DNA from: Owenia fusiformis | Taxonomy: Eukaryota > Annelida > Polychaeta > Sabellida > Oweniidae | DNA length: 64,000 nt | NCBI GenBank assembly: GCA_903813345.2 | Contig: CAIIXF020000010.1 | Span: 24,597,740-24,661,739, forward strand | Direction: 5' to 3' | Shown: positions 35,190 to 45,566 of the stretch, one piece after another | Layout of the letters: each line of letters opens with the position of its first letter | Numbering within the stretch: the first letter of the stretch is position 1 | The notes under the pieces: model-generated | What the model was told of the DNA's origin: nothing | The model's input: the letters and a program-made list of their open reading frames with translations, nothing else | The model's database searches: none | Program-made: the position numbers and the translations under genes

Positions 35190-36748
35190 AGAGAGATTTC
35201 GCACCTAGTGAAAGTACAACTTATAACGTATACTTATACTTATAGGTAAACGTACAAGGTGTTTCATAATGTGAGCTTTTCGTCAGGAAAGATCTTCTCG
35301 GACTGTAATAAAAACAGGTCAAAGGGATGCCATTTGTACTTTCTTGAATTATAGCATGTTTAGTTGATCCAAATGTGTTTGTCTAGAATAAAATAGACTC
35401 ATATATAGTACATACTGTATGTTATCTCTTCTCAAATTGACTTTTTGGAGATGCTCGTTATGAAACACCCTGTATGTCATATGTTGAGCTACTGAATGGG
35501 TCGTTTCCAGGAATTGCTAGAACCTACTGGTTTGATTGGTGTTTCAAATTGATGGTTAAAGTATTTGATTGGATACTGTTCCCACTCAGCCAATTAATTT
35601 CAAAAAATGCTTGCGGTCAATTGTTCCACACACATGTAGGCAAATCTTTATACGGAGATCCAACTGTATACGTTATCATCTACGTAAATATGCCATTTTG
35701 TAAGTTCATTGAACTTATACTGATCATGAAAACATTGAAATAATCAACTTGTTTATGTAATGACTCACTTTAAAGAATCATGACTCCCTTTAACTCTTTT
35801 GTGCGGTCAGGCGAGTTTTGTTGCCACTACGCTTTATGGCGTATGTCAACCTGGAGTCGACATGCTATAGGAAAGTTTTAGCAGACTTCAAAAGATGTCA
35901 CCCTTGTATTGCAGTGCCAATATTTGGTACTCACATTGACAGGAAGTGATTTAAAATTAATTTGGCGAAGCAAAGTTTCTGAAAAAAATTATTTTGGTCA
36001 CTTAATTGATTTATTTCGTAACAAATACGAATCTGGAAGTGATCAGACATTGTGGTATTTAAAAAGGGCTAGATTTAGACGGGTAATGATGATCAAATTG
36101 CTGCTATATTCAATTATTCTGGCAGTGAAGCCTAATATTTGAAGCCTCAGAAAATGAAACTTAGAACGATGATGGGCCTGACAACTCTGTGCTTGGGGGA
36201 CAGGCAAGGGAAGCTGCTGGGGTACACCAAGGTAATATTTAGTAGGGGTCTTATGTTTTTTTGCAATACATAATGTTTAGGATTTTTATCATCAGTGCCT
36301 CTAATTGTGATGAGTTCATACGTTAACATATGATTTATACATATGTTTCCAATTATGAGTAAAAATGTGGTGGTGTTATCTCTGTTGGTTTAGGTTTTAT
36401 GTCACTTTCAAATTGGCAGGCATGAAAATCCTAATTTTTAGTAAATTAATTACCGCTCAGTAGCTTTTAAAAATAATTAAATACCGCGCAAAAGAGTTAA
36501 AGGATCGTGTTTATAATACACTACAACTACAAGGACACGGAAGCAAGCATTTAATTATAATGTGCATAATCTACACGTGCAGATGACAGTGCATTCATAG
36601 TCTCTAGTTGATGGAGCTTTTCTATAACGGGAATCGTTATGTTCTATTAACTACAATTTAAAATTGATTTTAGTAAATATAATAGTTTGACATGACCCTT
36701 TAAACTATACGTATAAGTTGTACTTTCACTTATGTGCGAAATCTCTCT
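35190..36748. mobile_element. 1.56-kb element with AGAGAGATTTCGCAC inverted ends, ATT duplication
   Basis: The left end AGAGAGATTTCGCAC, then GTGAAAGTACAACTTATA, is mirrored at the right end by TATAAGTTGTACTTTCAC and GTGCGAAATCTCTCT. ATT lies on both sides (35187-35189 and 36749-36751). No transposase is recognised; frames at 35474-35743 and 35909-36142 have no domain. A truncated inverted copy of the left third is at 47145-47607. The ends resemble those of 8547-10520 (AGAGAGGTTAAGCAA). Confidence 0.82.
35253..35474. mobile_element. 222-bp mariner-type miniature element
   Basis: The ends are TACAAGGTGTTTCATAA and TTATGAAACACCCTGTA, imperfect inverted repeats of 17 bp; taking TA as duplicated target leaves CAGGGTG-type tips. 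It is nested in the 35190-36748 element, and the same arrangement exists in reverse at 47335-47552. The nesting therefore predates the duplication of the larger element. Confidence 0.75.
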
Positions 36749-36751
36749 ATT

Positions 36752-38122
36752 GTCTAGGTTTTAAGGGTCAAGGATTTCATTTATGTCTAAATCTGAGTCA
36801 TCAAATAATTACTTTTCAATAGAGATCCAAGATGGCTACCAAAACGAATCTTTAACTTTTGATTTAAGCTCTATGTTTTATCTATCTATGTTTAGATAAA
36901 AAGTTACATATTCATTTCTGCAGCCATTTTGGCGGCCTTCTTTATGTCCAAATGAAGGAATTATTTCATGACTTAGTTATACACATAATTGAAATTCTTA
37001 CCCCATTAAACCTGGACACGGTCTCAATTGTTCTTTGAGCTCAAATCAATAGTTTCATATTTATTTTGGTGGCCATCTTTGATTTCTGTATAAAGCAATT
37101 GTTTGATAACTTGGATTAAGACATAAATGAAATCCTTGACCCCTAAAACGTGGACATGGTCTCCAAAATTATTGTTCTCAACTGTTCTTTGAGCTTAAAT
37201 CAATGTTTACATATTCGTTTCAGCACCCATTTTGGCGGCCATATTGGATTTCTTTAAAAAGTTATTATTTGATGACTACGATTTAGAAATAAATGAATTC
37301 ATTGACCCCTAAGATGTACAAATGGACTCCAAATCACTATTCTTAAGTGTTTTTAGCTTAAATCGGAAGTTACATGTTCGTTTTGGCACCCATTTTGCTG
37401 GCCACCTTTGATTTCTTTAAAAAGTTATTATTTGATGACTTTGATTTAGACATAAATGAAATCATTGATCCTAAGATGTACAAATGGACTCCAAATCACT
37501 GTTCATAAGTATTTTTTAACTTAAATCAGAAGTTACATATTCGTTTTGGGACCCATTTTGGTGGCCATCTTGGATTTCTATGAAAAGCAATTACTTAATG
37601 ACTCAAAGATCTAGACATAAATGAAATCCTTGACCCCTAAAATGTACATTTGGGCTCCAAAATCACTGTTCATAAGTGTTTTTTTTAGCTTAAATCAGAA
37701 GTTACATATTTGTTTTGGCACTCATTTTGGTGGCCATTTTGGATTTCTATGAAAAGTAAATTATTTAAGCACTCAGATCTTTAGACATAAATGAAATCCT
37801 TGGCCCCTAAAATGTAGACATGGGCTCCAAAATCACTGTTCTCAAGTGTTTTTTTTTAGTTTAAATCAATAATTACAAATTTGTTTTGGCACCATTTTGG
37901 CAGCCATCTCGGACTTCTATGAAAATTAATTATTTGATGACTCCAATTTAGGCATAAATGAAATCGTTGACCCCTTAAAGCCAAAAATAGATTCTAAAAT
38001 CACAGATTTAGTAACTCAGTATGCTTAGATATACCTACTTTTATAATTTAACTCGTGCACCAGTGGCCATTTTGAAAAATGGGTGATAACACCCATTTAG
38101 CTACAACTGTTGCAATGCTATC
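36752..38122 (+). repeat. Tandem array of ~165-180-bp units with GGCGGCCATCTTGGATTTCT core
   Basis: About seven diverged units, each with CATTTTGGTGGCCATCTTGG, then ATTTCTATAAAAAG, ATTTGATGACT, GACATAAATGAAATCCTTGA and AAATCACTGTTCATAAGTGT. The array ends at 38050-38110 in GCCATTTTGAAAAATGGGTG and a short ATAACACCCATTTAGCTAC. Related arrays are at 33.7-35.2, 38.34-39.46 (reverse) and 43.87-44.7 kb. Confidence 0.82.
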
Positions 38123-38333
38123 ACACATTTTCTTACTCTAGAGGTCTTAACCTTCCCAAAAATCACTATGGTGATTATTCCCCTAACTTGATACTGATAA
38201 CCTAAATTTTGGGGCGAAGCTGATGGCGGCGATCAGCGTGGGGGGTTGGTCGGTACCAAATCAGGGGAATAATGGCCATTGTGATTTTTGGGAAGGTCTG
38301 GACCCCTAGAGTAAGAAAATATGTGTTATGAGT
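38123..38333. repeat. Imperfect palindrome at the array junction
   Basis: Left arm ATTTTCTTACTCTAGAGGTC, then CTTCCCAAAAATCAC and ATTATTCCCCT; the right arm is the complement (AGGGGAATAATGGCCATTGT, then GATTTTTGGGAAGGTC and CTAGAGTAAGAAAAT). The arms are about 70 bp with a G+C-rich loop (GGCGGCGATCAGCGTGGGGG). The flanking array changes orientation here, so the palindrome is the hinge of a larger inverted structure. A left-arm copy alone recurs at 44.63-44.73 kb. Confidence 0.78.
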
Positions 38334-39447
38334 TATGCCTAAATCCAAGTCATCAAAACATTAATTCATATGAAAATCCAAGATGGCCGCCAAATTTGGT
38401 TCAAAAACAAATATGTACTAATGATACAAGCTCAAAAACGTTTCGACATGATTTTGAAGAGTTTTAGAAGAGGTTTTAGATGTTAGAGTCTAAAGATTTT
38501 ATTCATGCCTAAAGCTATGTCATCAAAGGATTACTTTATATTGAAATCCAAGATGGCCCCCAAATAGGTGCCAAAACGAATATGTTATTACAGTATTGAT
38601 ATACATCACTGCTACCCACCTAGTTACACAGACGTATTGTCAGTGTATCATGGCTGAACTACTTCAGGGATTTGAATTTGGTAAGATATTTTTATTTCTC
38701 GATTCACATCTACTTATAAGTCACAATGTGGATTATAATTTGGCTCGAAGTTATGGGAATCTAGTTTGAGAATTTGTAGATGGTTTTAGGTTTGGTATGT
38801 TAACGAAGCCGCATTTCACATATTTAGTCCCTCGCTTTTGTTACACTGATGATCGGCATTAATATTGCCAATATTACACTGATATTGGTCGTTCGTCAGT
38901 GTAACAAAAGCGAGGGACTAAATACGTGAATTGTGTCTTCGTTAACATATAAAACCTAAGACCATCGACACATTCTCAAACTAGACTATCTTCATTAACT
39001 CCGAGCCAAATTATTATCCACAACGTGACTTATAAGTAGGTGTAAATCGGGAAATAAAAAAATCTTACCGAAACCTAGTCCAGGAAGTAGTTCCAATCCA
39101 AGATGGCCACCAAAATGAAAATGTAACTACATGTATTGATATAAGCTTAAACAACAGCTAAAAATTAATTTTGTAGACCATGAAAGTGTTAGGGCATCAA
39201 TGATTTTATTGTCTTAGTCATCAAAGAATAACTTGATGTGGAAATCGAAGATGGCTGCCAAAATGAATATGTTACAATTAATATATGTTCAAAGTGATTT
39301 TGGAGACCATGTCTAGGTTTCAATGGTCGAGAACTTTAATGATGTCTAAAACTTAGTCATCAAATAATTCTTTTATTTGGATATTCAGGATGGCAACCAA
39401 AATAGCTGCCAAAAGAATAAGTAATTTTGGAATACATTTATTTGAAT
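38334..39447 (-). repeat. Reverse-orientation arm of the GGCGGCCATCTTGG array
   Basis: Units read AATCCAAGATGGCCGCCAAA, then AATATGT, then GATATAAGCTCAAA, the complement of the array at 36.75-38.12 kb. It is broken by the foldback at about 38650-39095, after which units resume (AATCCAAGATGGCCACCAAA at 39095). Confidence 0.7.
38640..39095. mobile_element. Foldback element with exon-like ends
   Basis: Arms of about 200 bp mirror each other: GAACTACTTC, then GGTAAGATATTTTTATTTCT, CTACTTATAAGTCAC, and TTAGTCCCTCGCTTTTGTTA, meeting near 38870 (GTTACACTGATGATCGGC). The left arm begins with ATG at 38650 and reads MAELLQGFEF before a good donor, G|GTAAGATA, at 38680. The right arm carries the same donor on the other strand but no ATG. 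It may have captured a short first exon, or this may be coincidence; no downstream exon is seen. Confidence 0.75.
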
Positions 39448-39850
39448 ATCCAAGATGGCCCTGATGATATGTATCATCTCAATTGTACCCTCTTCATCGC
39501 AGCAATGAACTGGATTGTGAAAGCAGAAGAGTCCAAGTAAAGAGGTCTCAAATTGAATGATGACACAAAACATCCTTCTTGCCAAGCCTTTATGGACATC
39601 ATCACTGTTATGACCTAGTCATTCCCTGGAGCACAACGGATTCTAAGCTGCCTCGAGATGATGGCCAATTGGGCATGTATTTAGTGCAATCCAAGGAATC
39701 TTTTCAGCTGAGTGGTATACAAAAGCAGCTAATGTGCAATTATTCATACTATCCATAATGACAAAATTGAATATCTAGGGAAATATTTTGATGAGTTTCT
39801 TAAAGATATCAAAGCATCTGTGAGAACTAGAAAAATGAATGAAAGCTATT
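39448..39850 (+). pseudogene. Reverse-transcriptase fragment of a non-LTR element, decayed
   Basis: A single frame with five stop codons reads FIAAMNWIVKAEESK, then RGLKLNDDTKHPSCQAF, MDIITVMT, FPGAQRILSCLEMMANWA, and KIEYLGKYFDEFLKDI. In related reverse transcriptases the block reads AFMDD-x-TV, the catalytic box, and is followed by an ARW-x-L-x-x-LE-x-x-x-x-WARM and LGKWFD pattern. Here the second Asp is Ile, so the active site is lost. Order and spacing agree over 130 codons. Family identity comes from remembered motif wording. Confidence 0.6.
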
Positions 39851-40237
39851 GACCTTAGCCATGTAGGGAGTTGGTTCAAAGTCTCATGCTTTCAGTTTGG
39901 TGTTATTCTCCTATGACTTTTCTACTACTATGTAACTTCCATTATAACAACAGAGGCTGAGGAGAAAGCAACATCAACAGAGTAAGAAGGGGTGACTTGC
40001 AATCTGGGAGTAGATAGGCAACTTTGGTTCCAATAATCTCAAACAAACGCACACCCAAAAAAGGTTAATAAGTATTTTAGCACTCTGGGAATCAGCTCTT
40101 GACAATGGACCAAGTCTAATTGACTCTAATTCCAAGAAAAAAGAAAAACAAAGAAAAGGAAAAAACAAAAACAACACAAATGAGAAAATACAAATAAAAC
40201 AAGAAAATTGAAAGGCAGCGAAGAAAACAGAAGAAAG
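39851..40237. other. Unassigned, A-rich stretch
   Basis: No feature is supported. Around 40130-40240 the + strand is a run of A-rich words (AAGAAAAACAAAGAAAAGG), possibly the tail of the RT relic before it. The minus-strand frame here is a Phe/Leu-only translation of that tract. Confidence 0.35.
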
Positions 40238-42158
40238 ACAAGGCATTAACATGACAAAATGTCACCACCTAAAACAATTTGGTCAATTTAAAGCAAGTTG
40301 GAAAATACCTTTTGACCTTAAGAATGTTTTTGAAGATTTGAGCTTCTGGGATCTTGTAGATGATTTTGAAAAAAGAAATTGTTCAATCTGAAGCAAGTTA
40401 AAACTAGTTGCACACAAATCTTAAGTCAGATTTGAACTTCTTAGAACATGTAGATGATTTTGAAAAAAAAATTCGTCAATTTGAAGCAAGTTGAAAAAAT
40501 ACCTCTTTGACTTTTTTTGACATTGAGAAGGTCATTGAAGGTCAAATGTCAAATGTAAAGTCAGATTTGAACTTCTGAGAACATGTAGATGATTTTGAAA
40601 AAAAATTAAGTAAATTTGAAGCAAGTTGAAAAAAGACCTTTTTGACCTTGAAAAGGTCATTGAAGGTCAAATGTCAAATCTAAAGTCAGATTTGAACTTC
40701 TGAGAACATGTAGATGATTTTGAAAAAAAATTAGTCAATTTGAAGCAAGTTGAAAAAAGACCTTTTTGACCTTGAGAAGGTCATTGAAGGTCAAAGGTCA
40801 AATCTAAAGTCAGATTTGAATTTCTGAGAAAATGTAGATGATTTTGAAAAAAAAAATTAGTCAATTTGAAGCAAGTTGAAAAAAGACCTTTTTGACCTTT
40901 TTTGACCTTCAGAAGGTCATTGAAGGTCAAATGTCAAATCTAAAGTCAAATCTAAAGTCATATTTGAATTTCTGAGAACATGTAGATGATTTTGAAAAAA
41001 AAATTTAGTCAATTTGAAGCAAGTTGAAAACAGACCTTTTTGACCTTTTTTGACCTTGAGAAGGTCATTAAAGGTCAAATGTCAAATCGAAAAGGCAGAT
41101 TTGAATTTCTGAGAACATGTAGATGATTTTGAAAAAAAAATTAGTCAATTTGAAGCAAGTTGAAAAAAGACCTTTTTGACCTTTTTTGACCTTGAGAAGG
41201 TCATTGAAGGTCAAATGTCAAATCCAAAGTCAAATCTAAAGTCATATTTGAATTTCTGAGAACATGTAGATGATTTTGAAAAAAAATTTAGTCAATTTGA
41301 AGCAAGATGAAAAAATACCTTTTTGACCTTTTTTGACATTGAGAAGGTCATTGAAGGTCAAATGTCAAATCTAAAGTCAGATTTGAATTTCTGAGAACAT
41401 GTAGATGATTTCGAAAAAAAAATTTAGTCAATTTGAAGCAAGTTGAAAAAAGACCTTTTTGACCTTTTTTGACTTTGAGAAGGTCATTGAAGGTCAAATG
41501 TCAAATCTTAAGTCAAATCTAAAGTCAGATTTGAATTTCTGAGAACCCGTAGATGATTTTGAAAAAATTTTTTAGTCAATTTGAAGCAAGTTGAAAACAG
41601 ACCTTTTTGACCTTTTTTGACCTTGAGAAGGTCATTGAAGGTCAAATGTCAAATCTTAAGTCAGATTTGAATTTCTGAGAACACGTAGATGATTTTGAAA
41701 AAAAAATTTAGTCAATTTGAAGCAAGTTGAAAACAGACCTTTTTGACCTTTTTTGACCTTGAGAAGGTCATTGAAGGTCAAATGTCAAATCTAAAGTCAG
41801 ATTTGAAGGTCAAATGTCAAATCTAAAGTCAAATCTAAAGTCAGATTTGAATTTCTGAGAACATGTAGATGATTTTGAAAAAAAAATTAGTCAATGTGAA
41901 GCAAGTTGAAAAAAGACCTTTTTGACCTTGAGAAGGTCATTGAAGGTCAAATGTCAAATCTAAAGTCAGATTTGAACTTCTGAGAACATGTAGATGATTT
42001 AGAAAAAAATTGAAGCCAGTCTAAACAGTATTTGTTAAGTTATAGGAAGTTGTAAGAAATTGTTACAGACGCCGGACGCCAACCTCCAACCGCCGGACGC
42101 CGTCGCAAAAAAACGGAGACCATAACAATATGTCACCACTTTTGGTGGTGACATAAAA
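40238..42158. mobile_element. Hairpin-ended element carrying a 120-148-bp tandem array, copy 2
   Basis: It has the same left end (GACAAGGCATTAACATGACA, ATGTCACCACC) and right end (GCCGGACGCCGTCGC, then ATGTCACCAC-TTTT-GGTGGTGACAT, then AAAAAC) as the copy at 18847-20396. Outside these limits the flanks are unrelated. About a dozen internal units are present against about ten in copy 1. The unit order and the GACGCCAACC tract (shorter here) differ. This shows that the array is mobilised as cargo and changes copy number. Confidence 0.88.
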
Positions 42159-43040
42159 ACAGAAAAAACAAAGACAAAAATGAAAACAACAAGGAACACT
42201 GACAAACATAGAGGTTATAACAGATAAAGAGAGAAATAAGCTAGAAAATAGGAAAAAAACTTAACCTACAGCCATCTTTGATTTTCATCAAGACAACAAT
42301 TTAACAATTAAAAGAAAAAGAAAAAAGGAGTTGGGTAAACAAGGCCATTTTAAGCCCCACCTGATTTTCAAGTTTTCTCTTTATTTTATTAATCTATGTG
42401 ATATATGTGTTTCAAAAATGTATGAAAATTTAGGTCAAGGTCATATTCCCCAGGTCAAGGTCAAATTAAAAAAATTCATTATTTTCTACCAAAATATACC
42501 TTTTTTGGTTAAAATATCACAAATATCTGTAGGAATTTAGCCTCATAGAGGTTGGAATTACAATATATAGTAAATTGGCAATTTGCCAATAATGAGATAT
42601 TTATATTAATATATTCCGCCCTTCCCACGCAACACTGAAAGAGAACAAAAGTACCTAAAATAATGAAAATACTTTATCATTTTTAATTCATTTAAATTCA
42701 GAATGTACATTTCATGATTTGACTCGTAAAGTAATGTTTATTTTTTATGAGAAATATGTCCTACTTCCTGTTAGCGACATAGGGTATGCACATACACACA
42801 CACTAAACACACACACCGTATATATTATAATTCAACATAGTGATATTATTCAACATAATTTTAAAGCAACTATTAAGTTTATTATCAATCATTCTGATAA
42901 TGTCTAGGAAACAGTAAGTACAGATAACGGAGATTATCACTTCTTGGAGATCACCTAAAAGGTGAAAAACATCTAAAATCTCAACACATTTCATCATTGG
43001 CTTGTTAATGAAATAACAATGAAACATTTTCTGATTAGTT
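42159..43040. other. Unassigned AT-rich intronic sequence
   Basis: No repeat partner or coding signal is seen. A short CACACACA tract lies at about 42790-42815. AGGTCAAGGTCA near 42430 may be a remnant of the neighbouring array, whose units share AAGGTCA. Confidence 0.35.
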
Positions 43041-43142
43041 TTACTCATCATCACTTGAACTACCTGATTCAGATGATGTGCACATATAACCACTTGATGT
43101 TTCAGGTATTTTAACATCTAAAATTTTATAATGCCCTGCTTC
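43041..43142 (-). CDS. Candidate alternative terminal exon with Ser/Asp/Glu-rich tail
   Basis: On the minus strand, after possible acceptors at 43143-43145 (TAG) or 43136-43137 (CAG), a frame reads HYKILDVKIPETSSGY, then MCTSSESGSSSDDE and a TAA at 43041. The second acceptor would be phase 1 and would join exon 45447-45566 in frame, replacing the death domains with this acidic tail. The Ser/Asp/Glu tail looks like a real protein C-terminus, but the polypyrimidine tract is weak and the exon is short. This is tentative. Confidence 0.3.
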   Translation of the reverse strand, partial: EAGHYKILDVKIPETSSGYMCTSSESGSSSDDE

Positions 43143-43868
43143 CTACATATGCAGCATGAATAGCATTTGGCCATTTTGAATAATCAACAAAAATGGAAGG
43201 CAAAATTTTCTATAAAGTTCTAAAATTCACACCGAGCATAATAAGTCTCCATCAAAATTATTCTTTGTATGCAACAATATAACATTTATGTAACTAAAGA
43301 AGCACTTATTAGAGTGGAGACCTGTTATGCTCTATGTGAAAACACTCAAAGGATTACTACCTCCAGTGAATAAAAATGTCACCCAGACTCAGCATGAAAT
43401 GTCCTTTCAAAGCTTTACTTACCTCTAAACCGTACATATTGTTTAAATCAATTGTATGTATGGATCAAATAAATATATATTTACATAATCCTGGACAGAT
43501 AAATCAAAAACATTCATTCATAGCTGAGTAAATTGGAATTCATCAAGAGGGTAGCAAAATATGTGAATTTTTTTCCTTCTGGCCCCCACCCTCTTTGAAG
43601 GTCTCCAGACACCATAACAATTTTTTCTAATTTTTTTAAAAAATACTACCCAAAAATATAGACTTCAATCTATGCATTTCTGATGTTTTTTTCTCCTATA
43701 TATTCTTAAAAAAAGTTTTTTCACACTTCAATTGGGGCACTCTCTGTTGCTAGTTTACCCAACTCCTTTCATTGGTAACTGAAATCCTCAATCCCTAGAT
43801 CCAAGATAATAACTAGTCAAAGATACCACAATCACCTGCCAATATCTTCTGTTAATGCTTATAGATAT
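43143..43868. other. Unassigned AT-rich intronic sequence
   Basis: No supported feature in about 700 bp. T-rich runs at 43620-43710 could serve as a polypyrimidine tract but have no exon near them. Confidence 0.35.
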
Positions 43869-44729
43869 ACATGTATGTACATGTAAATATTCATTTTGGT
43901 AGCCATTTTGGTGACCATTTTGGATTTTAATATGAGGAAGATTAAGATGACTTTGGTAAAGGCTAAATTGAAACCATTTTCCCCTGAAACCTAGTTTCAG
44001 ATATCTATTACGTACATTACTTTTCTAACTTTCATACTTTTTCTATGTGCATATAAATTCATTTTACCAGCCATATGTTGTTTTGCCATTTCAAATTTCT
44101 ATATAAAGGTATTCTTTAATCACTTAGATTTATCCATGAATGGAATCTGTATTAACCTCTACAACTTTTTAACTGTTCTTTGAGTTTATATAAATAGTTT
44201 ACATATTCATTTTGGCACTCATTTTGGTGGCCATCTTGGAATTTCATACAAAGGATTTCTATTATTACTTAAATTTAGACACAAATAAAATCCTCAGCCT
44301 CTAAAACCTATTCATGGTCTCCAAAGTCACTTTTTAACCGTTCTTTGAGCTTTTTTTTAGCTTATATCAATAGTAACATACTTGTTCGAGACCCATTTTG
44401 GTGGCCATCTTGGATTTCCATATAAAGCAATTTTTTGATGACTTAGATTTTGACATAAATGAAATCCTTGACCCCTAAAACCCAGAAAGAGACTCCAAAA
44501 TCACTGTTTTTGCCTCTCATTATACTAAGATATGATTTCTTTTATTTGGTAAAAAGTGCTATAGCAGCCATTTTGAAAAATGGGCGATAACACCCATAAG
44601 CTACCACTCCTGCAATGTTATCACATATTTTCTTACTCTGGAGGTATTTGCCTTGCCAAAAATCACTATGAGCATTATTCCCCTAACTTGGTAACAATAA
44701 GCTAAATTTTGGGGTGAAGCTGATGGCCT
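43869..44729 (+). repeat. Partial copy of the GGCCATCTTGG array with its end
   Basis: Four diverged units (TTTTGGTGGCCATCTTGGAA and TAGACACAAATAAAATCCT type) run into AGCCATTTTGAAAAATGGGC, ACACCCATAAGCTACCACTC and TTTTCTTACTCTGGAGG. This is the same end as at 38050-38200, followed by ATTATTCCCCTAACTTGGTA. Here the palindrome is cut off after its left arm and the LINE fragment begins. Confidence 0.75.
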
Positions 44730-45215
44730 AAGAGAGTCACTTGTTCAAAAAAAAGAATATGTAAAATTAAACATAATGGCATAGACATATCTGATGGAAT
44801 ATGGGAATCCCTTTTTCATTGTACAAAAGAAGCATCATTGTTAGTTATACAATGGAAGATTTTGCATAACATATACTAATGGTACTTATCTGAAAAAATG
44901 TAAAATAGAAAATAGTGATTTATGCAAACAATGCAATGCAAGAGATGATAACTTACATTTTTTCGTTACTTGTCCTTCTATAAGTATTATATGGCAAGGT
45001 AGCCAGTTAAACGATAATGAAAAGTTAGGTCTGACTGAAATGAAGCCAGATTTATTTTACGAAACGCTCATCATTAAGAAAACTATTCATGATTTCAAAT
45101 ATAAGAACGGTGAAGGAAATGTATTGTCTTTATACGAGAGCGAAAAAGCTCTCAGATTGTAAATATTTTGTAATGTACATGTAAATATGTTATTTGGAAT
45201 AAAAAAAAAATCAAC
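44730..45215 (+). pseudogene. LINE 3' fragment: C-terminal Cys-His knuckle and tail
   Basis: After degraded sequence with stops, one frame runs from about 44878 as NGTYLKKCKIENSDL, then the knuckle C-K-Q-C-x(7)-LHFFVTC (about 44927-44972), then PSISIIWQGSQL and EKALRL to a TAA at 45160. AATAAAA and an A-tract follow at 45199-45210, a LINE-like 3' end. The knuckle resembles that of ORF2 at 31.9 kb in type but not closely in sequence, so it is a different element. Confidence 0.7.
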
Positions 45216-45446
45216 ATTGGCATTACTGAGTTGCCTATGGGATATTTTTATGGTTTTTATAATTGTTATGATTGTGTTTGAATCAACTGTAATTGAACTT
45301 GGCATAATAAGATTATATAATGAACAGAATGAACCATTATATAACCTCATATTATACACTGACACCATTTTTTATCAACCTGAATATTGAAGAATTTTGA
45401 ACAATTTTAAGTCATGTTAAAAGGTAAATGTTTGCTTACCGCTCAC

Positions 45447-45566
45447 CTGGGTTATGTTCTGTGCTAGGACTGGTGACAACCTCTTCCACAAGAGAAGGGA
45501 AGATCTCTTCAGTATTGGCATTCACCAGGTTGTTAGACTTCACACTTTCGAGATTTTCAACAACAA
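45447..45566 (-). CDS. Internal exon of the death-domain gene: acidic linker
   Basis: The acceptor TCCTATTGTTCCAG (AG at 45567-45568) and donor CCAG|GTGAGC (exon end 45447) bound 120 bp, exactly 40 codons starting and ending in phase 1. It reads VVVENLESVKSNNLVNAN, then TEEIFPSLVEEVVTSPST, then EHNP. The segment is acidic and has no known domain. The first codon is shared with K of the preceding exon's end and the last with D of the death-domain exon, and both joins are in frame. Confidence 0.8.

Larger units (their letters stand above)
33614..45446 (-). other. Last intron of the death-domain gene (11.8 kb), packed with repeats
   Basis: It begins with donor GTGAGC (complement of GCTCAC at 45441-45446) after codon base 1 and ends with acceptor TTCTTTACTTCAG. 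It contains inverted arrays, foldback elements, two LINE-type relics and the second copy of the 18.8-kb element, listed separately. A possible alternative terminal exon lies at 43041-43142. Confidence 0.7.

Noticed and set aside
35474-36142. Frames of 77-89 codons in the 35190-36748 element as a transposase
   Set aside because: Neither shows DDE motifs or helix-turn-helix character; the partner copy at 47.2 kb does not keep them open.
42803-43040. Rest of the 104-codon minus-strand frame at 42803-43117
   Set aside because: It runs in a different frame from the Ser/Asp/Glu ending and has no splice signals or domain.
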